Source of the DNA: Hyphomicrobiales bacterium
GTDB lineage: Bacteria; Pseudomonadota; Alphaproteobacteria; Rhizobiales; Xanthobacteraceae
Assembly (NCBI GenBank): GCA_016185205.1
Contig: JACPOA010000035.1
Location: 95,837-159,836 of the forward strand
Direction: 5' to 3'
DNA: 64,000 nucleotides
This document shows, one piece after another, positions 44,139-52,845 of the stretch. The position numbers and the translations under genes were made by a program. The first letter of the stretch is position 1, and the number at the start of each line of letters is the position of its first letter. The notes under the pieces were generated by a model. That model had not been told where the DNA came from and did no database searches. It saw only the letters and a program-made list of their open reading frames with translations.

Positions 44139-44187
44139 GCGCATGATCCCGAAAATTGGGAACCGGTTTTCGGACAAGATCATGCGC
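44139..44187. repeat. palindromic intergenic element between tadB and tadC
   Basis: GCGCATGATC (44139-44148) is mirrored by GATCATGCGC (44178-44187) with an inner pair CCGAAAA / TTTTCGG. This 49-bp hairpin is a common repeat of Rhizobiales genomes, here within an operon. Confidence 0.88.
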
Positions 44188-44205
44188 CAAGGAAAAAAGT
44201 AACCG

Positions 44206-45180
44206 ATGCTCGATCTTGTGCTCAGCTTACTCAACACCCAATCGATGACGATGGTGTTCGCCGCCGTCGCCGCCGCCGCGACGGTGCTGACGCTTGCGAT
44301 GCCGTACGCGTTCGCCGATTCGCTCGGCAAGCGCATGAAGGCGGTCGCGCTCGAACGCGAAAAGATCCGTCAGCGCGAGCGCGAGCGCATGGCGCAGGAG
44401 AAGCAGAGAGTCAGCCTGCGTCAATCGCCCAAGCAATATATTCAAACGATCGTCGAGCGCTTCAACTTGACCAAATGGGTCGGCCAGGAAGAAGCGCGAC
44501 TGAAGCTGGTGCAGGCCGGCTACCGCGGCCAGGCGCCCTATATCACCTATCTGTTCTTCCGCATGGTGACGCCGACGGCCGCCTTCCTGTTCGCCGTTTT
44601 CTACCTGTTCGTGGTGCTCGATTTCAATCAGCCGACCATGGTCAAGATCGGCCTTTGCATCGCCGCCGCCTATATCGGCATGCAGTTGCCGTGGATGCTG
44701 CTGAAGAGCAAGATCCAGAAACGGCAATTGTCGATCAAGCGCGCCTTTCCCGACACCCTCGACCTGCTGCTGATCTGCGTGGAATCAGGCATGTCGATCG
44801 AGGCGGCGTTCCGCAAGGTCAGCGAGGAAGTCGGTACCCAGTCGGTGGCGCTGGCCGAGGAGCTCACGCTCACCACCGCCGAATTGTCCTATCTGCCCGA
44901 TCGTCGTCAGGCTTACGAAAATCTCGCCAAGCGCACCGATCTCGATGGCGTGAAATCCGTTTGCATGGCCTTGCAGCAGGCCGAGCGTTACGGCACGCCG
45001 CTGGCAACCATGCTGCGCGTGATGGCGCAGGAAAACCGCGACATGCGCATGTCGGATGCCGAAAAGAAGGCCGCCGGCCTGCCGCCGAAGCTGACCGTGC
45101 CGATGATCGTGTTCTTCCTGCCGGTGCTGTTCGTGGTTATCCTTGGGCCCGCCGCCATCAAGGTCATGGCGATCCAGTAA
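44206..45180 (+). CDS. tadC: inner-membrane platform protein TadC
   Basis: A 324-residue T2SF-type membrane protein, the partner of TadB. Helices around 15-38, 115-155 and 300-320 flank a T2SSF domain with RAFPDTLDLLLICVESGMSI and EAAFRKVSEEVG. It ends the co-directed Tad operon and is convergent with tadD. Confidence 0.94.
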   Translation: MLDLVLSLLNTQSMTMVFAAVAAAATVLTLAMPYAFADSLGKRMKAVALEREKIRQRERERMAQEKQRVSLRQSPKQYIQTIVERFNLTKWVGQEEARLKLVQAGYRGQAPYITYLFFRMVTPTAAFLFAVFYLFVVLDFNQPTMVKIGLCIAAAYIGMQLPWMLLKSKIQKRQLSIKRAFPDTLDLLLICVESGMSIEAAFRKVSEEVGTQSVALAEELTLTTAELSYLPDRRQAYENLAKRTDLDGVKSVCMALQQAERYGTPLATMLRVMAQENRDMRMSDAEKKAAGLPPKLTVPMIVFFLPVLFVVILGPAAIKVMAIQ

Positions 45181-45235
45181 CGCGGCCGCGCGCGGGCCCG
45201 CGCCGCCGCAGCCGTTCAGCCTTGCAAGCGTGAAA

Positions 45236-46048
45236 TCAGGCTCCGGGATCGGGCGGTGGCACGTAAGGCCGCTGGCCGGTTTTCCGCCATTCGCTCTGCT
45301 GCGACAGCATCTGCCGCAGATAGCCGACATTGGCGGCGGCTTCGTTCTCCGGCAGATCGGCGCGCGCGATCGTCTCGGCTTCGGCGAAGCGGCCGCGCAG
45401 ACCGATCACCAGCGCCAGGTTCTGCCGCACCTTCGGATTGGCCTTCGGCTGCGCCACCGCGCGCCGCAACGTGACCTCGGCGCGCTTCAAATCCTTCATC
45501 AGCGCGTAGGACAGGCCGAGATTGGACAAGACCGATGGCTCGTCCGGCACGATCTTGAGCGCGGACGAATAGATGCGCTGCGCCTCGGCGTGCCGGCCCA
45601 TCTGATCGAGCACCGCGCCCTGCGCGTTGAGGATGCGCCAGTCGGGCTGGTCGGGCGTGTGCGCGCGGCTGAGCGTGTCGAGCGCCTGCGGATAGTTTCC
45701 GGCCTCCGCCAGCGCGCGACCATAGGCGCCGAGCAGCGGCATATTGCGCGGATTGCGAATCGAGGCCTGCTCGAGCACAGCAACCGCCTGGGCGCGCTGA
45801 TCGGTGGCCCGCAAAGCCTGCGCATAGGCAATGGCGGCATCGGCGTCGCCGGGATTGTCGCGATAGTGGCCGGACCATTGATCGAGCGATTGCCGCCACT
45901 CGGCATCGCTGCGCGGGGCATTGCTGGCACCGATCGAGCCGGTGGTGTCGTCGCCGGTGGTCTTGCAGCCCGCTACCGATAGCGCCAGCACGGCCGCGAC
46001 GGCGGCTGAGGCAAGCAATCGGGCGGCATGAGCCGGTCTAGGACGCAT
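45236..46048 (-). CDS. tadD: TPR lipoprotein TadD
   Basis: A 270-residue tetratricopeptide-repeat lipoprotein of the Tad apparatus. The lipobox is LALSVAGC (Cys at about 28), followed by KTTGDDTTGS. TPR-like repeats span about 65-235 (AIAYAQALRATDQRAQAVAV, PSVLSNLGLSYALMKDLKRA). The opposite orientation to tadC is less common but seen in this group. Confidence 0.9.
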   Translation of the reverse strand: MRPRPAHAARLLASAAVAAVLALSVAGCKTTGDDTTGSIGASNAPRSDAEWRQSLDQWSGHYRDNPGDADAAIAYAQALRATDQRAQAVAVLEQASIRNPRNMPLLGAYGRALAEAGNYPQALDTLSRAHTPDQPDWRILNAQGAVLDQMGRHAEAQRIYSSALKIVPDEPSVLSNLGLSYALMKDLKRAEVTLRRAVAQPKANPKVRQNLALVIGLRGRFAEAETIARADLPENEAAANVGYLRQMLSQQSEWRKTGQRPYVPPPDPGA

Positions 46049-46143
46049 GGGAGTCCGGTGGCTGGCGATCCAGCGGCATCCCCGAGCAATAAAACGTTAA
46101 CCCTAATGAGAGGTTAACTTATAACTCCCCCACCCACCTCGCT

Positions 46144-46160
46144 CCCGGGCGGCGCCCGGG
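46144..46160. repeat. short perfect hairpin upstream of the acyl-CoA dehydrogenase-like gene
   Basis: CCCGGGC, three bases, GCCCGGG, followed by ATGACGACAAAT. This is the common CCCGGGATGACGA-type REP fragment of the group, 30 bases before the gene start. Confidence 0.6.
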
Positions 46161-46190
46161 ATGACGACAAATCCTGTATAAGGCGGCCCT

Positions 46191-47423
46191 ATGGACCTTG
46201 GACTCTCCCCCGACGAACGCGAACTGCAGGCGTACAGCCGCGCCTTTGCCGACCGGGTCGTCCGGCCTCGTGCCGCGGCGATCGACCGCGACGAGCAGTA
46301 CCCCTGGGACATCGTAAAGGCGCTGGCCGAGGCCGGCTTCCTCGGCATGACCATGCCGAAAGCGCTCGGCGGCCAAGACCGCTCCTTCCTCGAGGCCGTG
46401 CTGGTGATCGAGGAAATGGCGAAGGCCTGCACCGTCACCGCCCGCATCGTGGTCGAGACCAACATGGGCGCGATCTCGACGGTGATGGCCTATGGCACCG
46501 ACGCGCAGAAGCAACTCGCCGCCCGCCTGGTGCTCGCAGGCGACAAGCCCGCCATCTGCATCACCGAACCGGAGGCCGGCAGCGACGCCACCGCCATGAC
46601 CACGCGCGCCGACAGACGCGGCGACCGCTACGTCATCAACGGCAAGAAGCACTGGATCACCGGCGGCGGCGTATCGAAACTGCACCTCATCTTCGCGCGC
46701 GTATTCGATGAAAAAGGACAAGAGCTCGGCATCGGCGGCTTCCTCGCCGTGCGCCAAGAAAACGAAAAAGCGGCCAAAGGGCTCAACGTCACCCGCCGCG
46801 AGAACACCATGGGACTGCGCGGCATGCCCGAGAGCGAACTGGTGTTCGAAAACCTCGAAGTGCCGGCCGACATGGTCGTGATGCCGCCCTCGGGATTCCG
46901 CCGCGGCTTCGCCGACCTGATGACCGCCTATAACAGCCAGCGCGTCGGCGCCGGTACCGTGGCCATGGGCATCGCCGCCGGCGCGCTCGAACATGCGCTC
47001 GAATACGCCAAGACACGCGCGCAGTTCGGCCGGCCGATCGGAGAATTCCAGGGCCTGCAATGGATGCTGGCCGACATGCAGACGCAGCTCACGGCCTCGC
47101 GGCTGATGCTCTATGCCGCGGCGCGCTCGCGCGGCGCAGGCAGCGCTTTCCCCGATCCGATGCTGGCGGCGCAGGCGAAGATCTTCGCGTCGGAGGCGGC
47201 GATCAAGATCGTGCAGGACGCTTTGCAGATCTTCGGCGCCAGCGGCTATTCGCGCGAGCTGCCGCTCGAACGCATGGCGCGCGACGTACGCATGTTCACC
47301 ATCGGCGGCGGTACCGCGCAGGTGCTGCGCACGCTGGTCGCCTCGCGCATGCTGGGCTGGAAACTGCCGCAGACGCGCGACGGCTACGCGCACAAGACGC
47401 CGATACGCGACGCCGCGGAGTGA
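46191..47423 (+). CDS. acyl-CoA dehydrogenase-family flavoprotein without the usual catalytic Glu
   Basis: A 410-residue acyl-CoA dehydrogenase fold with the FAD-site segments CITEPEAGSDATAMTTRA (about 123-140), WITGGG and the C-terminal GASGYSRELPLERMARDVRM (349-368). The two known positions for the catalytic base are not Glu: the medium-chain site (YEGT in MCAD) is IGGGTAQ (371-377), and the isovaleryl-type site (LERL) is NSQRV with Gln250. Arg85 lies in the helix TVTARIVVETN. This combination recalls acyl-CoA dehydrogenase-fold desulfinases, but ordinary dehydrogenation with another base is not excluded. It is followed by the aminopeptidase gene after 2 bases. Confidence 0.82.
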   Translation: MDLGLSPDERELQAYSRAFADRVVRPRAAAIDRDEQYPWDIVKALAEAGFLGMTMPKALGGQDRSFLEAVLVIEEMAKACTVTARIVVETNMGAISTVMAYGTDAQKQLAARLVLAGDKPAICITEPEAGSDATAMTTRADRRGDRYVINGKKHWITGGGVSKLHLIFARVFDEKGQELGIGGFLAVRQENEKAAKGLNVTRRENTMGLRGMPESELVFENLEVPADMVVMPPSGFRRGFADLMTAYNSQRVGAGTVAMGIAAGALEHALEYAKTRAQFGRPIGEFQGLQWMLADMQTQLTASRLMLYAAARSRGAGSAFPDPMLAAQAKIFASEAAIKIVQDALQIFGASGYSRELPLERMARDVRMFTIGGGTAQVLRTLVASRMLGWKLPQTRDGYAHKTPIRDAAE

Positions 47424-47425
47424 CC

Positions 47426-48802
47426 ATGCACCCTCTGTTTGCAAGCGCCGGTGACGCGCGAACCACACCCATCTGGTTCATTCATGCCGGCAATGCCGAT
47501 TCCGTTTTGCAAGGATTGAGCGCGCACGAGCGGGCTTTCGTCAAAGCGGCGGGCTTTGAGCCGAAGCCGGGCCGGCTGCTGTTGCTGCCGGCTGCCGACG
47601 GCGGACTGGGCGGCGCGCTGTTCGGGCTCGAGCGTCCCGGCGAAGCGGTCATCGATCCGTTCCGGGCGGGGCAATTGTCCGGCCTGCTGCCGCCGGGCAG
47701 CTACCGCTTCGCCAATGCGCCGCACGATGCCCGCCTCGCCGCCTTGGCTTTCACACTGGGCGGCTATCAATTCGGCCGCTACCGTAAGACCGAGGCGCGC
47801 AATGTCCGGCTGCTGGTTCCGGATGGCGTCGACGGCGACGATCTCACCCGCATCGTCGAAGGCGTGACGCTTTGCCGCGATCTCATCAACACGCCATCCA
47901 ACGATATGGGCCCCGCCGAGCTGGAAGCCGCCGCCCGCGCGCTGGCCAAGCAGCACGGCGCCGCCGTGCAGGTGACGTCCGGCGACGCGCTCGCGAAGAA
48001 TTTTCCGCTGGTCGCCGCGGTCGGCGCCGGATCGGCGCGACCGCCACGGCTGATCGATCTGACCTGGGGCAAGGACGACGATCCGAAGATCACACTGGTC
48101 GGCAAGGGCGTCTGCTTCGACACCGGCGGCCTCGACATCAAGAACGACGCCGGCATGCTCAACATGAAGAAGGACATGGGCGGGGCGGCCACCGCGCTCG
48201 CGCTCGCTCATATGATCATGGCGCGCGGGCTGAAAGTTCGGCTGCGCGTCATCATCCCGGCGGTGGAGAATTCGATCTCCGGCACCAGCTTCCGGCCGCG
48301 CGACATCTACACATCGCGCAAAGGCATCACGGTCGAAATCGGCAATACCGACGCGGAAGGCCGCCTGGTCCTCGCCGACGCGCTCGCGCTCGCCGATGAG
48401 GACAATCCGGCGCTGATCGCCGATTTCGCCACGCTCACCGGCGCGGCGCGAGTGGCGCTCGGGCCCGAACTGCCGGCTGCCTTCACCGACGACGACGCGC
48501 TGGCGGCCGAGTTCCTCGCCGCCGGCAGCGCCGAGAATGATCCGGTGTGGCGGCTGCCGCTGTGGCGACCTTACGACCAGATGCTCGAATCCAAAATCGC
48601 CGACCTCAATAACGTGAGCAGCGGCGGCCAGGGCGGCGCCATTACCGCCGCGTTATTCTTGCGCCGCTTTGTCGCCGCCAAATCCTGGCTGCATCTCGAC
48701 ATCTTCGCCTGGACGGCGACGGCCAAGCCCGGCCGACCGGAGGGCGCCGAATGCCAGACGGCGCGCGCGCTCTACGCCATGCTCTCAGCGCGCTACGGCT
48801 GA
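47426..48802 (+). CDS. M17-family leucyl aminopeptidase
   Basis: A 458-residue cytosolic metallo-aminopeptidase. The C-terminal catalytic domain has LVGKGVCFDTGGLDIKNDAG (Lys and Asp metal ligands, about 227-246), MKKDMGGAATALALAHMI and the family signature NTDAEGRLVLADALALAD (Asp, Glu, Arg). The N-terminal domain is less conserved. The start is the ATG at 47426, 2 bases after the previous stop. The next gene, an NlpC/P60 peptidase, starts 3 bases after its stop, so cell-wall peptide recycling is a possible joint role (inference). Confidence 0.93.
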   Translation: MHPLFASAGDARTTPIWFIHAGNADSVLQGLSAHERAFVKAAGFEPKPGRLLLLPAADGGLGGALFGLERPGEAVIDPFRAGQLSGLLPPGSYRFANAPHDARLAALAFTLGGYQFGRYRKTEARNVRLLVPDGVDGDDLTRIVEGVTLCRDLINTPSNDMGPAELEAAARALAKQHGAAVQVTSGDALAKNFPLVAAVGAGSARPPRLIDLTWGKDDDPKITLVGKGVCFDTGGLDIKNDAGMLNMKKDMGGAATALALAHMIMARGLKVRLRVIIPAVENSISGTSFRPRDIYTSRKGITVEIGNTDAEGRLVLADALALADEDNPALIADFATLTGAARVALGPELPAAFTDDDALAAEFLAAGSAENDPVWRLPLWRPYDQMLESKIADLNNVSSGGQGGAITAALFLRRFVAAKSWLHLDIFAWTATAKPGRPEGAECQTARALYAMLSARYG

Positions 48803-48805
48803 AAA

Positions 48806-49645
48806 ATGGTCGCGCTCGATCCCCGCACCAATCCGTTCCGCCCCGAGATCGCGGCCAAGCATCTGCAAGGCCAGGTCGAAGCCGCGCGTTTCGTCGAGGG
48901 CACGCGCCACCGGGTGATCGAGGCGATCGCCGGCGTGCGGCGTGCGCCGTCGCACGAGGCGCGGCTCGACACGCAGGCGTTGCTGGGCGAGAGCGTGACG
49001 GTCTACGAGACCAGCGAGGAAGGCTGGGCCTGGGGCCAACTGGAGGCTGACGGCTATGTCGGCTGGCTGTCGGCCAACGCGCTGGGCGTGGCGGGCGCGG
49101 CGCCGACGCATAAGGTCGCTGTACCGCGCACGCTCGCCTTTCCCGGACCGGACATCAAACTGCCGTCGGTGACGGCGCTGCCGATGGGCGCGGCGCTTTC
49201 GATTGCGCGGCAGGACGAACGTTTCGCGGTCACCGCCGCCGGCTGGCATGTGCCGGTCGTGCATCTGACACCGATCAAGGCACGGCAGCCGGATTTCGTC
49301 GCGGTCGCCGAGCAATTCTTGAGCGCGCCCTATCTGTGGGGTGGCAAGAGCTCGCTTGGCATCGACTGCTCCGGGCTGGTGCAAGTCGCGCTGCAGGCTG
49401 CCGGCGTGCCATGCCCGCGCGACAGCGACATGCAGGAACTGGCGCTCGGCACCGTGTCGTCGCTCTCTCAGCTGCGGCGTGGCGATCTGGTGTTCTGGAA
49501 GGGCCATGTCGCCATCGCGCGCGATCCCGAGACGCTTATCCACGCCAACGCGCATCACATGATGGTGGCGATCGAGACGGTCGCTAACGCCGTCGCCCGT
49601 ATCCAGGCGGCAGGCCGCCCCATCACCACGGTGAAGCGGATCTAG
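48806..49645 (+). CDS. NlpC/P60-family cell-wall peptidase with SH3-like domains
   Basis: A 279-residue protein. N-terminal bacterial SH3-like domains (about 45-95 and 120-155; SVTVYETSEEGWAWGQLEAD) lead to an NlpC/P60 papain-like domain (about 165-275). The catalytic Cys is in GKSSLGIDCSGLVQVAL, the His in WKGHVAIA and the third polar residue is His in NAHHM. It cuts D-glutamyl-diaminopimelate bonds in family members. No signal peptide is evident, so it may act on muropeptides in the cytoplasm, fitting the adjacent aminopeptidase and AmpG elsewhere. Confidence 0.9.
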   Translation: MVALDPRTNPFRPEIAAKHLQGQVEAARFVEGTRHRVIEAIAGVRRAPSHEARLDTQALLGESVTVYETSEEGWAWGQLEADGYVGWLSANALGVAGAAPTHKVAVPRTLAFPGPDIKLPSVTALPMGAALSIARQDERFAVTAAGWHVPVVHLTPIKARQPDFVAVAEQFLSAPYLWGGKSSLGIDCSGLVQVALQAAGVPCPRDSDMQELALGTVSSLSQLRRGDLVFWKGHVAIARDPETLIHANAHHMMVAIETVANAVARIQAAGRPITTVKRI

Positions 49646-50334
49646 CGCGGCGCGCCGTCGCAGACGACGTGATCGCAGCGCTGCACCGACTGGATCGCTT
49701 TTTGCAGCGCGGCTTTGCCCGGATAGCCGAGGATGGCGACACCCTTGATCACGAAGCCCGGCGTCGCATGGATCGCCAACGCATTGCCAAGCCTGACATG
49801 CGCGATCATGACGTCGCCGATGGCGTCTTCGTTGGCGATTGCGGTAACCTTGGCCACATCGAGCCCGAGCGCTTTCGCCGCCGCGAGCGTGCGGTTGCCG
49901 TCGATCACGCCACGCGAGGCGTAGAGCGCGCGGTGAAACGCATAGAACTTCGGCGCGGGCAGCAGCCGCGCCACCGCCAGCTCGACGCGGCTGCCCTGGA
50001 TCGACGGAATGCCGAGCACCGGAAATGGCACCAGCACCAGCCGTAACTCCGGATTGGCGCGCACCAGTTCGGCGATGTCGGCCGACGCCTTGCGGCAGTA
50101 AGGGCAATTGAGGTCGTAGAATTCGGCCAGCGTGACTTTGCCGCGCGGATTGGCGGCCACGATTACGCCGGGCAGTTTCTCGATCTGGCTTTCGAGTTCG
50201 GGCGCCACCCGGTGGGTGGCGATGATGGTGCCGTCGTCGGCCTTGAGCGGGTACTGGCCCTCGTCGGCCTGCGCCGTCAGCGGCACCATCAGGACAAAGA
50301 TCGCGGAGGCAAGCAGGCGCGTGAAACGGGGCAT
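49642..50334 (-). CDS. DsbA-family periplasmic thiol-disulfide oxidoreductase
   Basis: A 230-residue exported protein. The signal peptide (LLASAIFVLMVPLTAQA) is followed by a helical stretch, then a thioredoxin-type domain with the CPYC active site in FYDLNCPYCRKASADIAEL and the cis-Pro region around IHATPGFVIKG. The Asn before the CPYC and the long insertion suit DsbA/Com1-like proteins. The start is the ATG at 50334 (MPRFTRLLAS). It is convergent with the NlpC/P60 gene. Confidence 0.88.
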   Translation of the reverse strand: MPRFTRLLASAIFVLMVPLTAQADEGQYPLKADDGTIIATHRVAPELESQIEKLPGVIVAANPRGKVTLAEFYDLNCPYCRKASADIAELVRANPELRLVLVPFPVLGIPSIQGSRVELAVARLLPAPKFYAFHRALYASRGVIDGNRTLAAAKALGLDVAKVTAIANEDAIGDVMIAHVRLGNALAIHATPGFVIKGVAILGYPGKAALQKAIQSVQRCDHVVCDGAPR

Positions 50335-50478
50335 TGCTGGTGTTCGCTTGTGTTGTCGGTCTTGTGCAGGCCAAGCCAAGTGCTGGATCGGTTCATGCCC
50401 GATTGCCGCAACACATAGCGAATCACGAATTCGTTACGCGTAGCAAGGCGCCGATTTAGGTTCGCGCATCGCCGCCGC

Positions 50479-52113
50479 CTATTGCGCCACCACGCCTTCG
50501 GGCGCGGTTTCCAGATTGAAGGCGGCGGCGAACAGAGCGCGCGTGTAGTCGCTCTTTGGGTTCTTGAATAAATCCGCCGCGGCGCCCTCTTCCACCATCC
50601 TGCCGTTGCGCAGCACCAGCAGCCGGCTCGCCAAGGCCGCCACCACGCGCAGGTCGTGCGAGATGAACAAGTAAGTGAGATCGCGCTTCTTCTGCAGATC
50701 GCGCAACAGATCGACCATCTGCGACTGGATCAGCATGTCGAGCGCGCTGGTGGGCTCGTCGAGCACGATGAAGGTCGGCTCCAGCGCCAAAGCGCGGGCG
50801 AGCGCGATGCGCTGGCGCTGGCCGCCGGAGAATTCGTGCGGATAGCGGTCGCGTGTCGCGGAATCGAGCCCGACATCGGTGAGCGCGGCCACCACGCGGC
50901 GCTCGCGCTCGTCCTCCGCCAGATGCGGATGATGCACCCACAGGCCTTCTTCGATGATGTCGGATACCGACATGCGTGGGCTGAGCGAACCGTAAGGGTC
51001 CTGGAACACGATCTGCATGTCGCGGCGATAGGGCCGCATCTGCTTGAACTTGAGGCCCTGGATGGTGTGGCCCATGAACACGACCGGGCCGTCCGACGAG
51101 ATCAGCCTTAAGATCGCCAGACCGAGCGTGGTCTTGCCGGAGCCGGATTCGCCGACCACGCCGAGCGTCTCGCCCTTGCGCACTTCGATGCTGACGCCGT
51201 CCACCGCCTTGATGTGGCCGACCACTTTGCGCAGCACGCCACGCTTGATCGGAAACCAGACCTTGAGGTCCTTGGTCGAGACCACGATCGGCGCATCCGG
51301 CTTCGGCGGCGCCGGATCGGGCTTCGGCTCGGCGGCGAGCAGCGCGCGCGTATAAGGGTGCGCGGGCGCGGTGAACACGCGCTCGACCTCGCCCTGCTCG
51401 ACGATCTTGCCCTGCTGCATGACGCAGACCTTGTCGGCGAGCTTGCGCACGATGCCGAGATCATGGGTGATGAACAGCATCGACATGCCGAGCCGTACTT
51501 GCGTGTCCTTGAGCAGCTTCAAGATTTGCGCCTGCACGGTGACATCGAGCGCGGTGGTCGGCTCGTCGGCGATCAGCAGGTCCGGCTCGTTCGCCAGCGC
51601 CATCGCGATCATCACGCGCTGGCGCTGGCCGCCGGAGAGCTGGTGCGGATAGCTGCCGAGCCGCCCGGCCGGGTCGGGAATGCCGACATGATCGAGCAGT
51701 TCGAGGATGCGGGCACGCGCCGCCGCTCCGGTAAGGCCTTGATGCAACAGCAATATCTCGCCGATCTGCTTTTCGATCGTGTGCAGCGGATTGAGCGAGG
51801 TCATCGGCTCCTGGAAGATGATGGTGATGTCGTTGCCGCGCACTTTGCGGATGTCGCGCTCCGGCATCGACAGCATCTCGCGGCCCTTGAACACAATAGC
51901 GCCGGACGGGTGATGCGCGGCCGGATAGGGCAGCAGCTTCATCACCGACAGCGCGGTGACCGACTTGCCGGAACCGCTCTCGCCGACCAGCGCGACGGTC
52001 TCGCCCTTGGCGATGTCGAACGACACGCGGTCGACCGCCAGCACCTCGCGGCTGCCTACGCCGAAGGCGACCGAGAGATCGCGCACGATGAGGAGGGGAT
52101 CAGCGAGGATCAT
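50479..52113 (-). CDS. yejF: peptide ABC transporter, two-domain ATP-binding protein YejF
   Basis: A 544-residue fused ATPase with two nucleotide-binding domains. Domain one: Walker [15 protein letters not shown] (about 42-55), signature [14 protein letters not shown], Walker [14 protein letters not shown]. Domain two: Walker [15 protein letters not shown], signature [14 protein letters not shown], Walker [14 protein letters not shown]. It energises the YejB/YejE permeases. It is the last gene of the yej run; the PIN toxin gene ends 14 bases inside its start, so the toxin pair lies within the operon. Confidence 0.95.
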   Translation of the reverse strand: MILADPLLIVRDLSVAFGVGSREVLAVDRVSFDIAKGETVALVGESGSGKSVTALSVMKLLPYPAAHHPSGAIVFKGREMLSMPERDIRKVRGNDITIIFQEPMTSLNPLHTIEKQIGEILLLHQGLTGAAARARILELLDHVGIPDPAGRLGSYPHQLSGGQRQRVMIAMALANEPDLLIADEPTTALDVTVQAQILKLLKDTQVRLGMSMLFITHDLGIVRKLADKVCVMQQGKIVEQGEVERVFTAPAHPYTRALLAAEPKPDPAPPKPDAPIVVSTKDLKVWFPIKRGVLRKVVGHIKAVDGVSIEVRKGETLGVVGESGSGKTTLGLAILRLISSDGPVVFMGHTIQGLKFKQMRPYRRDMQIVFQDPYGSLSPRMSVSDIIEEGLWVHHPHLAEDERERRVVAALTDVGLDSATRDRYPHEFSGGQRQRIALARALALEPTFIVLDEPTSALDMLIQSQMVDLLRDLQKKRDLTYLFISHDLRVVAALASRLLVLRNGRMVEEGAAADLFKNPKSDYTRALFAAAFNLETAPEGVVAQ

Positions 52114-52588
52114 TATCAGAAGCTTTCAGCAATAGTTCAACATTCGCTTGAGTCAGGTGAAGAATCTCGACGCCGTATTGTCCCTTGATCCGCCCATCTT
52201 TTGTTAGGAAGTAGCGACACCCAGTTCCTCTTGCCGTCGTTAAATGGATGGCATCGGGCAGTTTGAGGGCCTTGTCATTGGCTCTTAGCGTCGCCACATC
52301 TCGAAGCACTTCGCGAACAACCGGTACAACTTCTAAATACGAGTTGGAAATCGTCCAATTGTCATAAACTTGAATCAGGTCATGACGCTGCAGCGCAACC
52401 GGCTTGACTAATAATTCCGCTAAGGTGAACTCGCTTGTTACGAGGCGTTGGCGTTTCTGATTCTCGACGGCAATCAGAAATTCTGACAACATCTCGCTTA
52501 GCGGCCCTCTACCCTCGAAAATCTCTATAAAGACGTTTGTATCGAGATAAAATCGTGTATCGGGGCTCGTATCAATCTTCCCATTCAT
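52100..52588 (-). CDS. PIN-domain toxin inside the yej operon
   Basis: A 162-residue PIN-domain protein. Motifs: FYLDTNVFIEIFEG (first Asp), a Glu in SEFTLAELLVKP, PDAIHLTTARGTGCRYFLTK (late Asp) and DGRIKG. The active site appears complete. It starts at the ATG 52588 (MNGKIDTSPD), overlapping the antitoxin gene by 17 bases, and ends 14 bases inside yejF. The region is richer in A+T than the transporter genes, which points to insertion. Confidence 0.82.
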   Translation of the reverse strand: MNGKIDTSPDTRFYLDTNVFIEIFEGRGPLSEMLSEFLIAVENQKRQRLVTSEFTLAELLVKPVALQRHDLIQVYDNWTISNSYLEVVPVVREVLRDVATLRANDKALKLPDAIHLTTARGTGCRYFLTKDGRIKGQYGVEILHLTQANVELLLKASDNDPR

Positions 52589-52805
52589 CCCGAAGCTCTC
52601 TAATCCTGGCGACAGGATCATCGCCAATAGGAGGCAATCGGCGAGCGTCAGCGAGCATGTCAACAAGTGATTTCTTACGCGACGCCGACTGTTTCAACTC
52701 TTCAACCGTCACAGTGACCGTTACGGTCGACCCGGGGTCGACGCCCTCGCGCAAGTCCTCCGGCAACTTCGAGGCCGGGTAATGTTCACGAGTGATTTTA
52801 TTCAT
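52572..52805 (-). CDS. putative antitoxin partner of the PIN toxin
   Basis: A 77-residue protein, MNKITREHYPASKLPEDLRE onward. GSTVTVTVTVEELKQ (about 26-40) is a beta strand and helix, as in some unnamed antitoxins; the C-terminal part (RIRELRDEWED) is acidic. It overlaps the toxin gene by 17 bases. I do not recognise its family, so the call rests on position and size. Confidence 0.65.
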   Translation of the reverse strand: MNKITREHYPASKLPEDLREGVDPGSTVTVTVTVEELKQSASRKKSLVDMLADARRLPPIGDDPVARIRELRDEWED

Positions 52806-52845
52806 GGCGCATCATCCGAAATCCTAGTGTCACTATACTAAATCC

